Of a stretch of 64,000 nucleotides of DNA, positions 54,113 to 64,000 are shown piece by piece. The stretch is taken from contig NC_054084.1 of assembly GCF_017562075.2 (NCBI RefSeq), positions 24,490,246-24,554,245 on the forward strand. Direction: 5' to 3'. Below the pieces are notes generated by a model. That model was not told where the DNA came from and did no database searches. It saw only the letters and a list, made by a program, of their open reading frames with translations. Both the position numbers and the translations under genes were made by a program. Numbering within the stretch: position 1 is the stretch's first letter; every line of letters begins with the position of its first letter. Source of the DNA: Anopheles merus. Lineage: Eukaryota > Arthropoda > Insecta > Diptera > Culicidae.

Positions 54113-55694
54113 TACAACTTGTACACCGTTACACGCATCCCTCGTGAAGATCATCAAATCAGCAAACTTCCATCCGTTTATGACCATCAATCATCAATCA
54201 TCAAACTGTTCACCTCATTTGTCTTCATTTCTAGCAGTTGATGCGATCGGTTTAGACGAAAAAATACGATAAACTTCTTCAAACCATTCTTAAGGTCCAT
54301 CGTCCAACAATTCATACAGCAGTCCCTCTCATCAGGCTAGAGCAGACGAGATGCGGGTGCAAAATTGATTCTCACTATACGGTCCAATGCTAGCCGTAGT
54401 AGAATTGGTTCTGATATCCCATACTCGTCGTCTTTTTTAAACGAAAAAAAAAACATAGTTAAACTTGACAAAAGCGACTGATTCTAAATACGACGATGCA
54501 CTGCCTAAACCGTCATCAATACGTCTCGAAGCAGCACTCGAAGCAAGAATTGCAGAATCCTTTTCCCACGTGTACTGCCACGTGTGCGCTACCTATACGC
54601 TATACCTTCATGTTGTTTATTTATTAAATTTAGTTCAACAACAACAACGGAAACGTTTCGTGATCGGATGCTACCACGCGCGTCACGCAGCGAGTGACCT
54701 TCGTCCCAATCCACTGGCGAATCTTAAAAGCAAAAAAAAAACTCCCTTACATTTCCGAGCTGGAGTCTCCCCAAAACATTCCTGCGCAAAGCAAAAATTA
54801 GCAAAACCCTTCGCATTCGGACACTTCTTTTCTTATCCTATAAAAGGTGGTTTTTATAATGTAGACGAAGAAAAGATGCGAACCAGTGGACAACTCTTAT
54901 GGGTGGTAAAAAGAAAAAACTGATCAAACTTTCAGCAAAAAGCACGCGATTTTCTGAGATATTTTAACTTGTTGTTCATCTCCTATCTTTGCTTTATCCT
55001 CAGAACATTCGTATAAGAAACAATTTCAATCTTTTCTGTACGCGATTGGTTATGAATGTAATTCGTTCTTCCTGAATTAGCAACAAACGTACAGATCGGG
55101 ACAGGGCGATGTAGAAGCACTGGCCTGGCTGTAATTTAATATGGCTTAATACTCGTTCTGTCGAAGCGCTATGAATTACTTGCGTTTATAGTGCTCAAAC
55201 CCAGCAACCACCAACCATCATCCAAACCGGGTGAAAAACGCTCAACCCCATTCGTTGGTGTTCACTATATTAATCGCTCTGTTGAAACTTTCCTACCACA
55301 CCAAGCGTGTGTGTGAAGTGGCACAGCTTAAGGGCCGCTTTTTCACCATTTGACGATCACATGAGCCCGCGTCTTTGGGCAGCTGGCAGAAAAAAGAGAA
55401 AATGCAATCCTCATAAATCATCGCAAATTGAATGTTATTGATCCATTTGAGTGGCGGCATACGAGCCGCGGCGTTGACCTGTAAGCGTAATTTATCTATC
55501 GCCTGGGCGAGAGATTTTGCAATACAGATTCCTCGCCGAGCGAAACCTGGAACCGGTGCACGACTTGTCATTAAAGGTATTGATCGGTACGATTGCACAG
55601 TTTGCAATTTGCAATCTTTATGCCTTTTTCGTTTTGTTTTGCTCGTTTTTCATTCCACATTTGCCGATGAATCCCTGGAATGGGGGCTGTATTT

Positions 55695-55712
55695 TTGTTG
55701 TTGTTGTTGTTG
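55695..55712. repeat. (TTG)6 microsatellite
   Basis: Six perfect TTG triplets in the intergenic spacer. Confidence 0.9.
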
Positions 55713-56758
55713 CTAAAGCGGACCGATCAGGAACTGATCGGCTGCCTGGAGCAGCAGTTGTGAAATCATAATAATAGCGATAAAAACCGTAAAGTATGCC
55801 CACATACCGATGACATATTTCCTATTCCTGTGTCTGGAATATAGCACGTTAGAGATTGTCCGTGCCACACGTAGATCAATGCGATGCGGTCGATGGAATG
55901 TGCTGGTATATATTCAGAGATAATTATGTGCTTTATATGTGTCTCTGGATGGCGCCACAACGAAATGTTGGTTCAATACTTCAACAGCGATTGCGAACCC
56001 AAACGATATGGTTTATCGTTTATTTACGGCAGAAAAATGCGAGTTATCTAATATAGGTGCACCATACTTAAAAACGATCAAATTTGATGATATTATTTGA
56101 ACCTGGGTTTAATGCTTATTGATTGAATTATGCTTCACAGCCAGAGCAAAACAATACGGTCCAATCGTTAGAACGACATTCAGAAAGTTTAAATTGATCC
56201 GTTCCAATACAAGCGTTCTTTCCGTAAAGAGTTTCTGACCCTGTACTCTTGGTTTGTTCCCAACGTTAGCTGGGAAACACGACCGCCTCTGCATGGAATC
56301 ATGTTCACACATTACACATACACAAACATGCAATTGTAAATATCGTTTTAATTTAATAGTTGATAGAATGTTTTATATTGAAATAAATATAAAAATCCTC
56401 CGAAAAATTTACATTCCCTGTGTGTAATGTGGTTATTTCATTAAAAACCAGTGAAAACCGTTGTTCCCGAAATCAGTTGTTGAGTTGAAAAATGGAAATA
56501 AGTATGATTTTGAAGAAAATAATTAAAATTATCGTGGAAAAAAGTGTGCTAAGGTACAAGATCTGACAGCTATAGTAAGCACATGAGAATGAAGATCCAA
56601 GATAAGGGTTTAGAGAACATGTGGAAATATCAATAAATAGTAGTGCTCATCCTTATATTTGGTGCAATAACCATAGTTGGTCTCGGCCTGCTACAACACG
56701 TGCGTTACGCGCGAGTGGTATCACAAACTCGGACCCAATGAAAAGGTAATAATAATTT

Positions 56759-56795
56759 ATAAGCGGCTGTAGCGCCAGATAAGTAAGTAAGTAAG
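56759..56795 (+). mobile_element. 5'-truncated retroelement tail with (TAAG)4
   Basis: A 37-base segment reading GCGGCTGTAGCGCCAGATAAG and ending in four TAAG units is bounded by the 9-base direct repeat TAATAATTT (56750-56758 and 56796-56804). The structure fits a severely 5'-truncated non-LTR or SINE copy with its target duplication. The GCGCC-GATAAGTAAGTAAG ending is one I associate with mosquito retroelement 3' ends; this is recognition, not a search. Part of the direct repeat could be chance because the DNA is AT-rich. Confidence 0.5.
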
Positions 56796-56832
56796 TAATA
56801 ATTTCAAAATAAAATATACATTTGAATTACTT

Positions 56833-57240
56833 ACCCTGTCTCTCGTGGGCCGGCTCACGAAAAAATCGCGTCGTCGTAACATGGCCCAGTCCACGATTGT
56901 TCTTCAAGATGCTCGTGCCATGTCTGAAAGGCTTTCCCATCCATGTAGACACCCTATCTTCGATAGGTCCTGCTTCACCTGATCCATCCACCGAGCTCGA
57001 TGTATTCCCCAGTACCTCTTGGCGAATTGGGGGGGATTCAATTCGGCTAACACCATTATGGTAGGGCATAAGATCTAGCCATCCTCATACCATCCCCCAG
57101 CAATCGTATCCTTCCAGGCTTGGTCATCGGCAGGCGTACAGCACCGCAAGCTCGTAGTTCATCTTTCAGCCCAGAGCATCGTACACTCGGATGGTCCAAG
57201 ACTCGTGTCCATAAAGGAGCATCGTCGTGTATGATAGCCG
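56833..57240 (-). mobile_element. Degenerate non-LTR retrotransposon 3' coding fragment
   Basis: Reading the minus strand in shifting frames gives pieces typical of the C terminus of insect endonuclease/reverse-transcriptase polyproteins. Near 57210 there is a LLYGHESWT segment, and near 56990 a RARWMDQVKQDLSKIG segment followed by Trp-rich sequence. Stops and frameshifts separate them, so this is a dead remnant. No catalytic domain is present. The GC-richer composition sets it apart from the AT-rich flanks. The clade (jockey/CR1/R1-like) cannot be decided from this part. Confidence 0.6.
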
Positions 57241-58337
57241 CTTACCTGGTATTTTGATGATTTGGTATTTCAACGAACAATGAATCCTATTGTGTTGGGA
57301 TCATTCAGATTCAGTTGTACGGGCCAGGAATCTGTAAGGATAGATACAATGTTCAGGTTTATCTTTGTTCACGGTACGAATTTTACTACACAGTTTATAC
57401 ATCATTCAACAATAATCAATTATTTACCACAATTTACTAAACCTACACCGTCTCCAGAGTGCACCAACAAAATGAAAACAACACGCTATGTGAACTGCGA
57501 TTTAGATCAAGTGGAAAGTAACAATTACGAACATGATCAACAAACATCCTTGGAAGTATTCTATCTCTAAAAATTCCTCTTAAATTGTTTGAAACAGAGT
57601 TTTTAGGCTAACTTTTTCATTTTAACAATATTAACTACTAAAATGAAGAAAAATAACTTTTGAAAACGTCATCGCAAATGTTCAGCTATGTTTACGTCGC
57701 GCACACAGTTCGGCTCCGATGACACGTGCGATACAGCCAAGGGCTACCTTCACGCACCTGTCAAAACGCGCTCGCAGCAAAGCAAAGCACATCGCGCTGA
57801 GATTAGTTTTCTGTTTTTATTTTAGCAAAGCTTGATATTTAGTGCCAAAAACTGTCGAAAACTTGCCTCTATACGTTCCTAGTTGCCGCACGAAGGATGT
57901 TAATTCTTCATTTGTTGTGTTGCAGCGAAAACTATGGCACCAAGCGTCCATCGCACAAGCATCGTATCTTAGGTCTGTGACACGGGGTGGCGAAAACACT
58001 GCCAGATTCCATCATCGTATGGAACAGCTTCCCTTGCTGCCTCTACATTGCGACAAATTCATCCCCAGTACGGACATTACACATAAAGTCGGTAAAGTCG
58101 CGATGCGTCGATAGCGGAAATGCAGCAGATTGCACCAAAGATTCAGTGTAAGGAACTTTCCATTTGATGCCTGTGGAAGACAACATTGTTTACTGTGTGA
58201 CTGTGTGAGTGTGTGCGGGTGTGTGCGTGTGTGTGAAGATCGTGCTGCGTGTGTTTGTCCCGTACCCGTATGGGTGGTACGGAGGCACGAAAGAAAGCCA
58301 CTGTTCCTCGGGATAAAACCGAACCACCGCTACTACG
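57241..58337. other. Spacer and presumed 5' UTR/promoter of CACHD1-like gene
   Basis: No supported exon. The first roughly 400 bases are AT-rich; from about 57,670 the composition rises towards the gene. An initiator-like TCAGTG occurs at 58143-58148, without a clear TATA box or matching downstream element. A GTGTG-rich stretch lies at about 58200-58235. The open frame 57842-58114 starts with GTG and has no domain. The start of transcription is not determined. Confidence 0.45.
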
Positions 58338-61300
58338 ATGAAGCGACTTTCCTACACCGTCCAGTATTATTTGGGAATGTTGGTGGTGGTGGTGCTGCTG
58401 CTGGGGCCGATTCCGCAACGGTGCCAGGGAGCGCTAGCGTCCTCTAGCACAATTTTTGTAAATAGCCTAGTTCCATTGATAAGCAATGTAAGTGTAAGCG
58501 TACCGATAAGTTCCGATAACAAACGAGTGCCTTCGGTGGCGGTGATATCTTCTCCTACATCATCGTCACCCCCGTCTACGTCGTCCGTGACACCTGCGAT
58601 ACCTGTTACCGGTAATGCGGCGACAGCATCTACCTCCGGTCCCGTGGAATACGGGATCCAGGAGCTGGCGAAATCGCTCGAAAACACCTTCGATCACATC
58701 CGAAATGGGGAGCTGAGTGTCACAAATGTGCAGGTGAGTCCCAACGGAAAGATAGACCTATTTGCAGTTTTCTCATTATTTATTTTCCTTCTTTTAGAAA
58801 CTGTACGACAACATGGAAATAACCACAACGATACACAACGATGTGGAGCTGCTGGAGAGGATCGCTCTGAAGCTAACACGGAAGCTCAACCAGACCATTG
58901 CGGTGATTGAAGAGCTGCGCCGGTACATCCAAACTACCGGCACGAAGTACGGTGCCAAGTACAACACGCTCCTCAACCCGTGCCCGTACAGTGAGCTCAT
59001 CAACCCGTGGGAAGACGAAGCACCATTCGATTTGCAAAGCTTCATCCAGAGCACGAAGCAGTCGAACGTGTCCCTTACCCGACCGTACTCTGCTTCCGGC
59101 GATATCTTGGTGAGCGGTAGTGGCGCTAACAACAGCGCCGTTACCGGGTTCCTCGACTTCAGTGCCTTTCCGGCAAATGCGGACTCCGATCGTCCCAGGA
59201 TCCGTGTCACCGATCAAACGATCGACGACAATAACGCCAACCTGCAGCAGCTCTTTGCCGAACACAGTGCGCACTTGGATGAGCATTACCTGAGCTATCG
59301 GCAGCAGTTCTACCTGTCCTCGTTGGATCATGCCAGCGCGTACAAATGCCACTACTATCCCCGTGATGGCCGGCTGAAGGCACTGTTCCTATCGGCGGTG
59401 CGCAACAAGCACGTGCTGATCCTGCTGGACGTCGGCAACACGATCACGTACGATCAGCTCGAGGTGGCGAAAGCCATCAGCAAGTTTGTGCTGTATCTGC
59501 TCAACGAAAACGATCGCGTTGCGGTGGTAGCGGTCGGGCAGCGCGTCATTACGTCGGACGACTTTTTCGACTGCCGCGCGGCGAACCGGTTTGTGCGCGC
59601 AACGATGGACGAGAAGGATCGGCTGGTGGATTTTATCGATTCGTTGAATCGCACCAAACAAACGACGGATCATGCCGCGGGCTTTCAGTACGCGTTTGAT
59701 GCCTTTTCGGACATTTACCGTACGCATGATGATGAAGTGCCGATCGTTTTTCTGTACCTTGGCCGTGCGCTGTTACCGGCCAGCTCGGCGGCACCAAAAG
59801 CCATCCTGCAAACGATTCACGAAGGTCAAACGCGCCTACCGTATCCGGTCATCATCAACAGTTGCTTGATATTGCTGGACGAACGGGAGGTGGCACAGGA
59901 GAAGCAGCTGATCGCTGACATTAGCACCCAAAACTATGCCCGCTACAACCTTTCCCTGGTAATCTATCCGGCGGGAAAGATGGTCATGATATCGAAGCAT
60001 TCGTTCGATGCGCAGCGTTTCATAGTGGCGCTGATGGAACCGTTTCTCAGTGCGGGCCGATTCATCGAGGAGCATTTGCGGATCCATTTGCCGTACTATG
60101 ACGCGTCGCTGCAGGATACCCTCGTGACGGTGAGCTATCCCGCCGGAACGCATGGACTCGTGGGGGTGGATCTGTACCTGAGCGATCTGGTCGAGCACGT
60201 TGCGTACTACCGGCAGCAGGATGATTCGTACGCCTTCCTGATCGATGTGCAGGGCAACACGATCATGCATCCTTCGTTCCCGCGACCACTGGCGGCACGG
60301 GGAAGCTTCTACATTACGAACATCACGCACCTAGAGCAGGAACATTTCGCACCCGCCTTCAAGCGCATGCTGGCCGATCCGGAAGGTAATTTGCGTATCA
60401 ATCACTACGGCACGAACCGGACGACCATGTACTACTGGAAGCGAGTGTACTCGTACATCGTGTGCATCGTGCGCACGCTGGATGTAGCGGAGCCGGACAA
60501 CTCCCTGACCGTCGATGGCGCCTCCCGCACTCTGCACGCACCGATACACTACCTTCACCCGGGCGCAGAAACGCCCGACGGAAGGAATAGTGTGGAGTAC
60601 AACTTTATCGCCGCGAGCAGTGTCACCGCGAAAAATCTGCTCTCCACACTGCTGTACCATCGTATCGATATATTTCCACCTCAGCTGCAGCGACCGCCCG
60701 TCGAAATGCTACCGTCCGGTGGCGATGGATCGCTGTGCAGGCTGGTCAAGCAGCTGGCTGTAGCGGACGCTAGCACGCTCTACCTCAGCGCTTCCTCGTT
60801 CCAGTCACCGTTCACGCACATTCGCAACAACCGTGAGGCCGGCGCGGGCGAAGAGGTGAACGTGCGCACCATTCAAAACATAATGGCGTACCTGAGAGAC
60901 ACGTACGGCAAGCTGCTGTTCGCGAACCCGGGCCTGCAGCCGGACGTGCGCAGTGATGTGCTCGCGCTGCTGCAAATTCTCTTCGACTATCAGCTGCACC
61001 ACGTGCAGAGCAATCTGAGCCGGTACGTGGTGCGACGGTATGCGGCGACGGTGAACGGTGTGCTGCAGACGTTCCCGGGCGGTTTGCTCGATACCGATCT
61101 CGAACCGACCAAGCGACCGTGGTTCGTCAAAGCGATGGAGTACCCGGGGCGGTTGGTGTTCACCCAGCCGTACCTGGATGCGGGCGGGGCCGGTTACGTC
61201 GTGAGTGTGGCGTACGCCATATTCGAAGGTCGCACGGGAGGTACTGCCACCCCGTCCGGCAACACTCCGCGCCGACCGATCGCCGTTGTAGCGATGGACT

Positions 61301-63761
61301 TTACGCAGGCATTCTTCTACAAACTGTTGCTCGACTCAGCGACGGTTTGCAGCATGGATAACATCAAGTGTTTCCTGATGGACGATCGAGGCTATCTGGT
61401 GGCGCATCCGATGCTGGCGGATCCGCCGCTGCGGCCCGGGAATGCGCGCCGTCCCATCGAACACATCACGCACAAGGAGTCGCAGGTGGCGAACGACATT
61501 CTCAACCACAAACAGTTGGTCACGAAGAAGATGTGCTACAACTATGTCAATCGGACGGTGCAGCGGTTCTATCAGTTCAATATGAGCCTCTCGGCATCGG
61601 ACGTCATCACTAATCTGATGTACGGCGAGAAAACAAAGTACCAGATAACGCTCATTCCGGGCACGAATATGTTCCTCGGCATAGTCAACTCGACGAACGA
61701 TGGTGGTGCCTTCTGTCCTTGCAGTACGGTAAGTAGAGCCATATCAATCTTTGTGTTTTGTTTTCGTTTAATTTAGTGTTGGGCTTCATAAATCTTTCGT
61801 TGAGATTCATTTATATGGATCTTCAGTGGTGACAGATTTGAATCTCGGATCGACTCTTCAATGATTCATGAATTTCGAAAGATTAATGAATTCCAAGGAT
61901 TCATGAATGACGAAAGATTCATGAATCTTCAAGGAATGATGAATCTCAAAAGATAAATGAATCTTCAAAGATTCATGACACTAAAAGATTCATGAATTTA
62001 TAATATTCATAAATTCATTAAAATTCATATATCTCCAGGGATTAATGAATCTTTAGAGATGTATGATTTTGAAAATATTGTATCTGCGCGATTCCACCTA
62101 ACAACATGCCCGTCGTGGGTTCAATCCTCGCCTCGCATGGACCGTATCCCCATAGCAAGACAAACTATCCGGCTGCGTGGTACTTGCCAAAAAGTCTCTG
62201 AATTCTATGTAGGCTAACATGACCACGTAGGATGCCAATAAGAAGAATAATGATAAGCTCAAGCTCTATGAATCTTTGGAGACGCATGAATCCCTAGAGA
62301 ATCGTGAATCTTTTGAGATATACGAATCTCTTGAAATTCATGCATGTTTTGAGATTCATGAGTCTTTTGAGATTCATTCAGATTCATGAATTTCAATCAG
62401 ATTTACCCAACACTAGTTTAATTACATATTTCTTTTTATATTCTTTATAGGTTGGCAACTCCTGTCTGAACTGCAATCGGATGGAGCAGACGGAGTGTGA
62501 GTGTCCGTGCGAATGTCCACTGGACTACGGTGTATCAGAGCAGGACGGTGGCTGTACGACGGTACCCAAGCGTTCCAAAACGGCAGGAAGCTTCCCGGTG
62601 CCGCTCTGCTCCCCACTGCCCGAGGAGCTTATTTCGATGAACGCCATCAACTATGAGGCGGATTACGAGCTGAAGAGCTGTACCAACATTAATTGTGAGG
62701 ATTACCAAACGCAGAGCGAGTGTATGGGTAAGTGTGACAGCAAAGAATGTTCAACAGGTAGAAACTTACTGTTCATATCTTCCCTTTTTTGCACAGGATT
62801 GGTCGGCTGTGAATGGTGCCAGGTGGATGTGGATGGTGAAAATCGACTCAACACACCGTTCTGTACCGCCCAGTTGGCCTGCTTTAACGGGGTGTTTGGA
62901 GCGCCCACACCGTACGGTGATGCCGCCTACACTGGCAACAACATGGAGTCCATTTTGCCACCCGCGTACAGCTCGATTGGGCCGGTCGCTGGTGCCATAC
63001 TGGCGCTCTGTCTTGTGGTCGGTTTTGCGATGTACTGCTTCCGCCAGAATGCCGATCAAAGTGGAGCGTCGGAGCATTTGTACGACGATCTGGTCGCGGA
63101 TCACTGCCACGGGCTACCGCTGTCCCGTTTCGATCTCGACGATGGCAGCCCGTCCGACGATTGTGACATTAGCCGTACCAATGCGAAGCAAAATCTGCTG
63201 CTCAACGGGCAGCACAACGCTAACTACATGATTATTCCGAATGTGGCCTCACCGTACCAGATGTCGGCGGACTATCGGCGTCCGAACGGGGGTGGTGGTG
63301 GAGGCTCGTCCGATCATGGTTACTCCACCATGACGCACCACGAGGAATCGGAACACCTGTGCCTGTCCAATGTGGATCCGCAGGGAATAGCGACTGCGCA
63401 CGGTGGTGGTGGTGGTGGTGCGCACGGGGCCGGTTCTGGCGGCAAACGGCTCTCGATGTCGGACAGTGCATCGATCAGCACGTCCGTTTCGAGCCCGTAC
63501 AGCAACCATACCGGCGGTCCGGGCAGTTCCTTTCTCTCCAAGCCGCCGATGCTCAACGAGTCGAAAATGATCGGCACGACGATCGATCGGTTTGCGGATC
63601 CGACGATGCAAACGCTGCTACCGTCCCCGACGTCCATCTCGAGAACGGGAGTGATGGGAACAACGACCATTCTGCCGCCGGGATCGCCCATCTCCGGTAC
63701 TACCAGTGGACATCACATTCTCGTCCCAGTAACCGTCCATCGAAATATGGAAATTTCTTAG
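58338..63761 (+). CDS. CACHD1: VWA and Cache domain membrane protein (CACHD1 family)
   Basis: Vertebrate CACHD1 modulates voltage-gated calcium channels and is linked to Wnt receptors; insect roles are inferred. Exons: 58338-58733, 58798-61728, 62451-62727 and 62797-63761 (TAG), with introns of 64, 722 and 69 bases and matching phases, giving 1,522 residues. A signal peptide covers 1-31 (hydrophobic MLVVVVLLLG core). Then come a Ser/Thr/Pro-rich segment, a helical VWA-N region (about 137-175), a VWA domain (335-530), Cache 1 (about 545-690, with FLIDVQGNTIMHP), Cache 2 (about 877-1010, with FLMDDRGYLVAHP), a Cys cluster (ECECPCECP), one transmembrane helix (about 1260-1283) and a 240-residue cytoplasmic tail with Gly runs. 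The VWA metal motif is DVGNT at 343-347 instead of DxSxS. The tail and this motif separate it from GPI-linked alpha2delta subunits. The ATG choice rests on the signal peptide. Confidence 0.93.
58734..58797 (+). other. 64-base intron 1 of CACHD1-like gene
   Basis: GTGAGT donor, TTCTTTTAG acceptor, phase 0. It joins NVQ to KLYDNMEIT, fusing the signal-peptide exon to the 2.9-kb main exon. Its length and T-rich 3' end are typical of small dipteran introns. Reading through it shifts the frame and soon stops, so the ATG at 58813 in the next exon is not a natural start. Confidence 0.9.
61774..62415. mobile_element. hAT-like MITE inside CACHD1 intron
   Basis: Termini are perfect 10-base inverted repeats: TAGTGTTGGG (61774-61783) and CCCAACACTA (62406-62415). 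Both sides carry the exact 8-base duplication GTTTAATT (61766-61773 and 62416-62423). An 8-base duplication and a YAGTG-type terminus are hallmarks of the hAT superfamily. There is no transposase frame, so it is non-autonomous. The inside has at least five perfect ATTCATGAAT palindromes and many variants, and it is interrupted by a SINE-like sequence (about 62080-62255). Removing the element and one duplication leaves a 72-base intron, matching its neighbours. Structure is seen directly; superfamily is inferred. Confidence 0.9.
62080..62255 (+). mobile_element. Diverged SINE200-like copy nested in the MITE
   Basis: Aligns by eye with the SINE at 7012-7209: both share ACAACATGCCCGTC-TGGGTTCAA (B-box region), then a GACCGT and ACTATCC-containing middle, and an AGAAGAA-like tail. 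The 5' part with the A box is degraded or missing. It interrupts the repeat-rich MITE interior, so it inserted later than the MITE or was captured by it. Its ends are approximate and I found no clear target duplication. Confidence 0.7.
62728..62796 (+). other. 69-base stop-free intron 3 of CACHD1-like gene
   Basis: Perfect GTAAGT donor and CCCTTTTTTGCACAG acceptor in phase 1. Splicing joins QSECMG to LVGCEWCQ in the Cys-rich juxtamembrane region. The length is a multiple of three and there is no stop, so an unspliced message would encode 23 extra residues with three cysteines (GKCDSKECSTGRN onward). Confidence 0.85.
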
Positions 63762-64000
63762 TTTGAAAGCGCTTAAGAGCGGAGAGAGGAAAGCAACAAG
63801 GAAAAAAGGTACCTTTTGTAACCTTTACATTTACGCCACACGATACAGATTTCTGCATCCGCTGTTTTGTAATGACGGATGCGTTTAGTCCATTTTATAG
63901 TTTGTCGGCATTCCTCTCACCAGTTTAGTTGTATTACCGTATGGCAAAGGATGTCAATAGCTTAACCCGCAACAGTTCAATTCCTCTCAGTAGTACTTCA
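63762..64000 (+). other. Start of CACHD1-like 3' UTR
   Basis: Sequence after the TAG stop to the window edge. No AATAAA signal is seen, so the transcript probably continues beyond the window. No open frame of note. Confidence 0.6.

Larger units (their letters stand above)
54013..56758. other. 3' flank and spacer after fibrinogen-domain gene
   Basis: The start of this stretch must contain the 3' UTR of the upstream gene, but no AATAAA was seen close to the stop; an ATTAAA occurs at 54623-54628. A CA/CTCA-type simple repeat lies at 54071-54112, a three-unit CATCAAT repeat near 54184-54204 and a (TTG)6 at 55695-55712. No supported exon is present on either strand. Confidence 0.6.
61729..62450 (+). 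other. 722-base intron 2 of CACHD1-like gene
   Basis: GTAAGT donor after ACG and TTCTTTATAG acceptor, phase 0. Almost the whole length is the MITE; only 45 bases before it and 27 after it (one duplication copy counted) are original intron. The acceptor's polypyrimidine tract lies downstream of the insertion and is intact. Confidence 0.92.

Noticed and set aside
57842..58114. 90-codon frame upstream of the CACHD1 start
   Set aside because: It begins with GTG, has no domain and is not in a phase or position to join the signal-peptide exon.
58794..60660. Several long minus-strand frames across the CACHD1 exon
   Set aside because: All are antisense shadows of one GC-rich coding exon; no splice signals or domains of their own.
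61774..62415. CRISPR-like or satellite array
   Set aside because: Repeats are short palindromes with irregular spacing inside a transposon with inverted termini, in an animal intron; no CRISPR features.

Overview
The window looks like nuclear DNA of a mosquito, most likely Anopheles. The reasons are two intron-containing animal genes with GC-rich third codon positions, very short introns (64 to 92 bases) with GTAAG/TTTNCAG borders, a 198-base tRNA-derived SINE resembling Anopheles SINE200, and fragments of mosquito-type non-LTR retrotransposons. The genus is inferred from these features and was not tested by a search.

Layout: bases 1 to about 46,900 contain no protein gene I can support on either strand. 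This stretch holds simple repeats, one young-looking SINE (7012-7209) with a perfect 15-base target duplication, and a few weak exon-like reading frames. It is either intergenic or a very long 5' intron of the next gene. From 46,918/46,968 to 54,012 (+) lies a six-exon gene for a coiled-coil, Ser-rich protein ending in a fibrinogen-related domain. Its first exon either starts at a weak ATG or begins at a splice acceptor, so the true N terminus may lie upstream. A 4.3-kb spacer with retrotransposon debris follows. From 58,338 to 63,761 (+) lies a complete five-exon reading frame for a 1,522-residue type I membrane protein with VWA and Cache domains. I assign it to the CACHD1 family (Drosophila CG16868 type), relatives of the calcium-channel alpha2delta subunits.

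The clearest new observation is in the third intron-bearing region of the CACHD1 gene. A 642-base hAT-like MITE, with 10-base perfect inverted termini and an exact 8-base duplication, was inserted into an intron that would otherwise be 72 bases. It carries palindromic ATTCATGAAT repeats and was itself hit by a SINE. The same gene has a VWA domain with a degraded metal site and a 69-base stop-free intron.

The two genes are on the same strand, but nothing in the sequence shows that they work together; both encode extracellular-facing proteins. I found no CRISPR, operon, rRNA or convincing tRNA/miRNA gene, and no evidence of a wholly new biological system.
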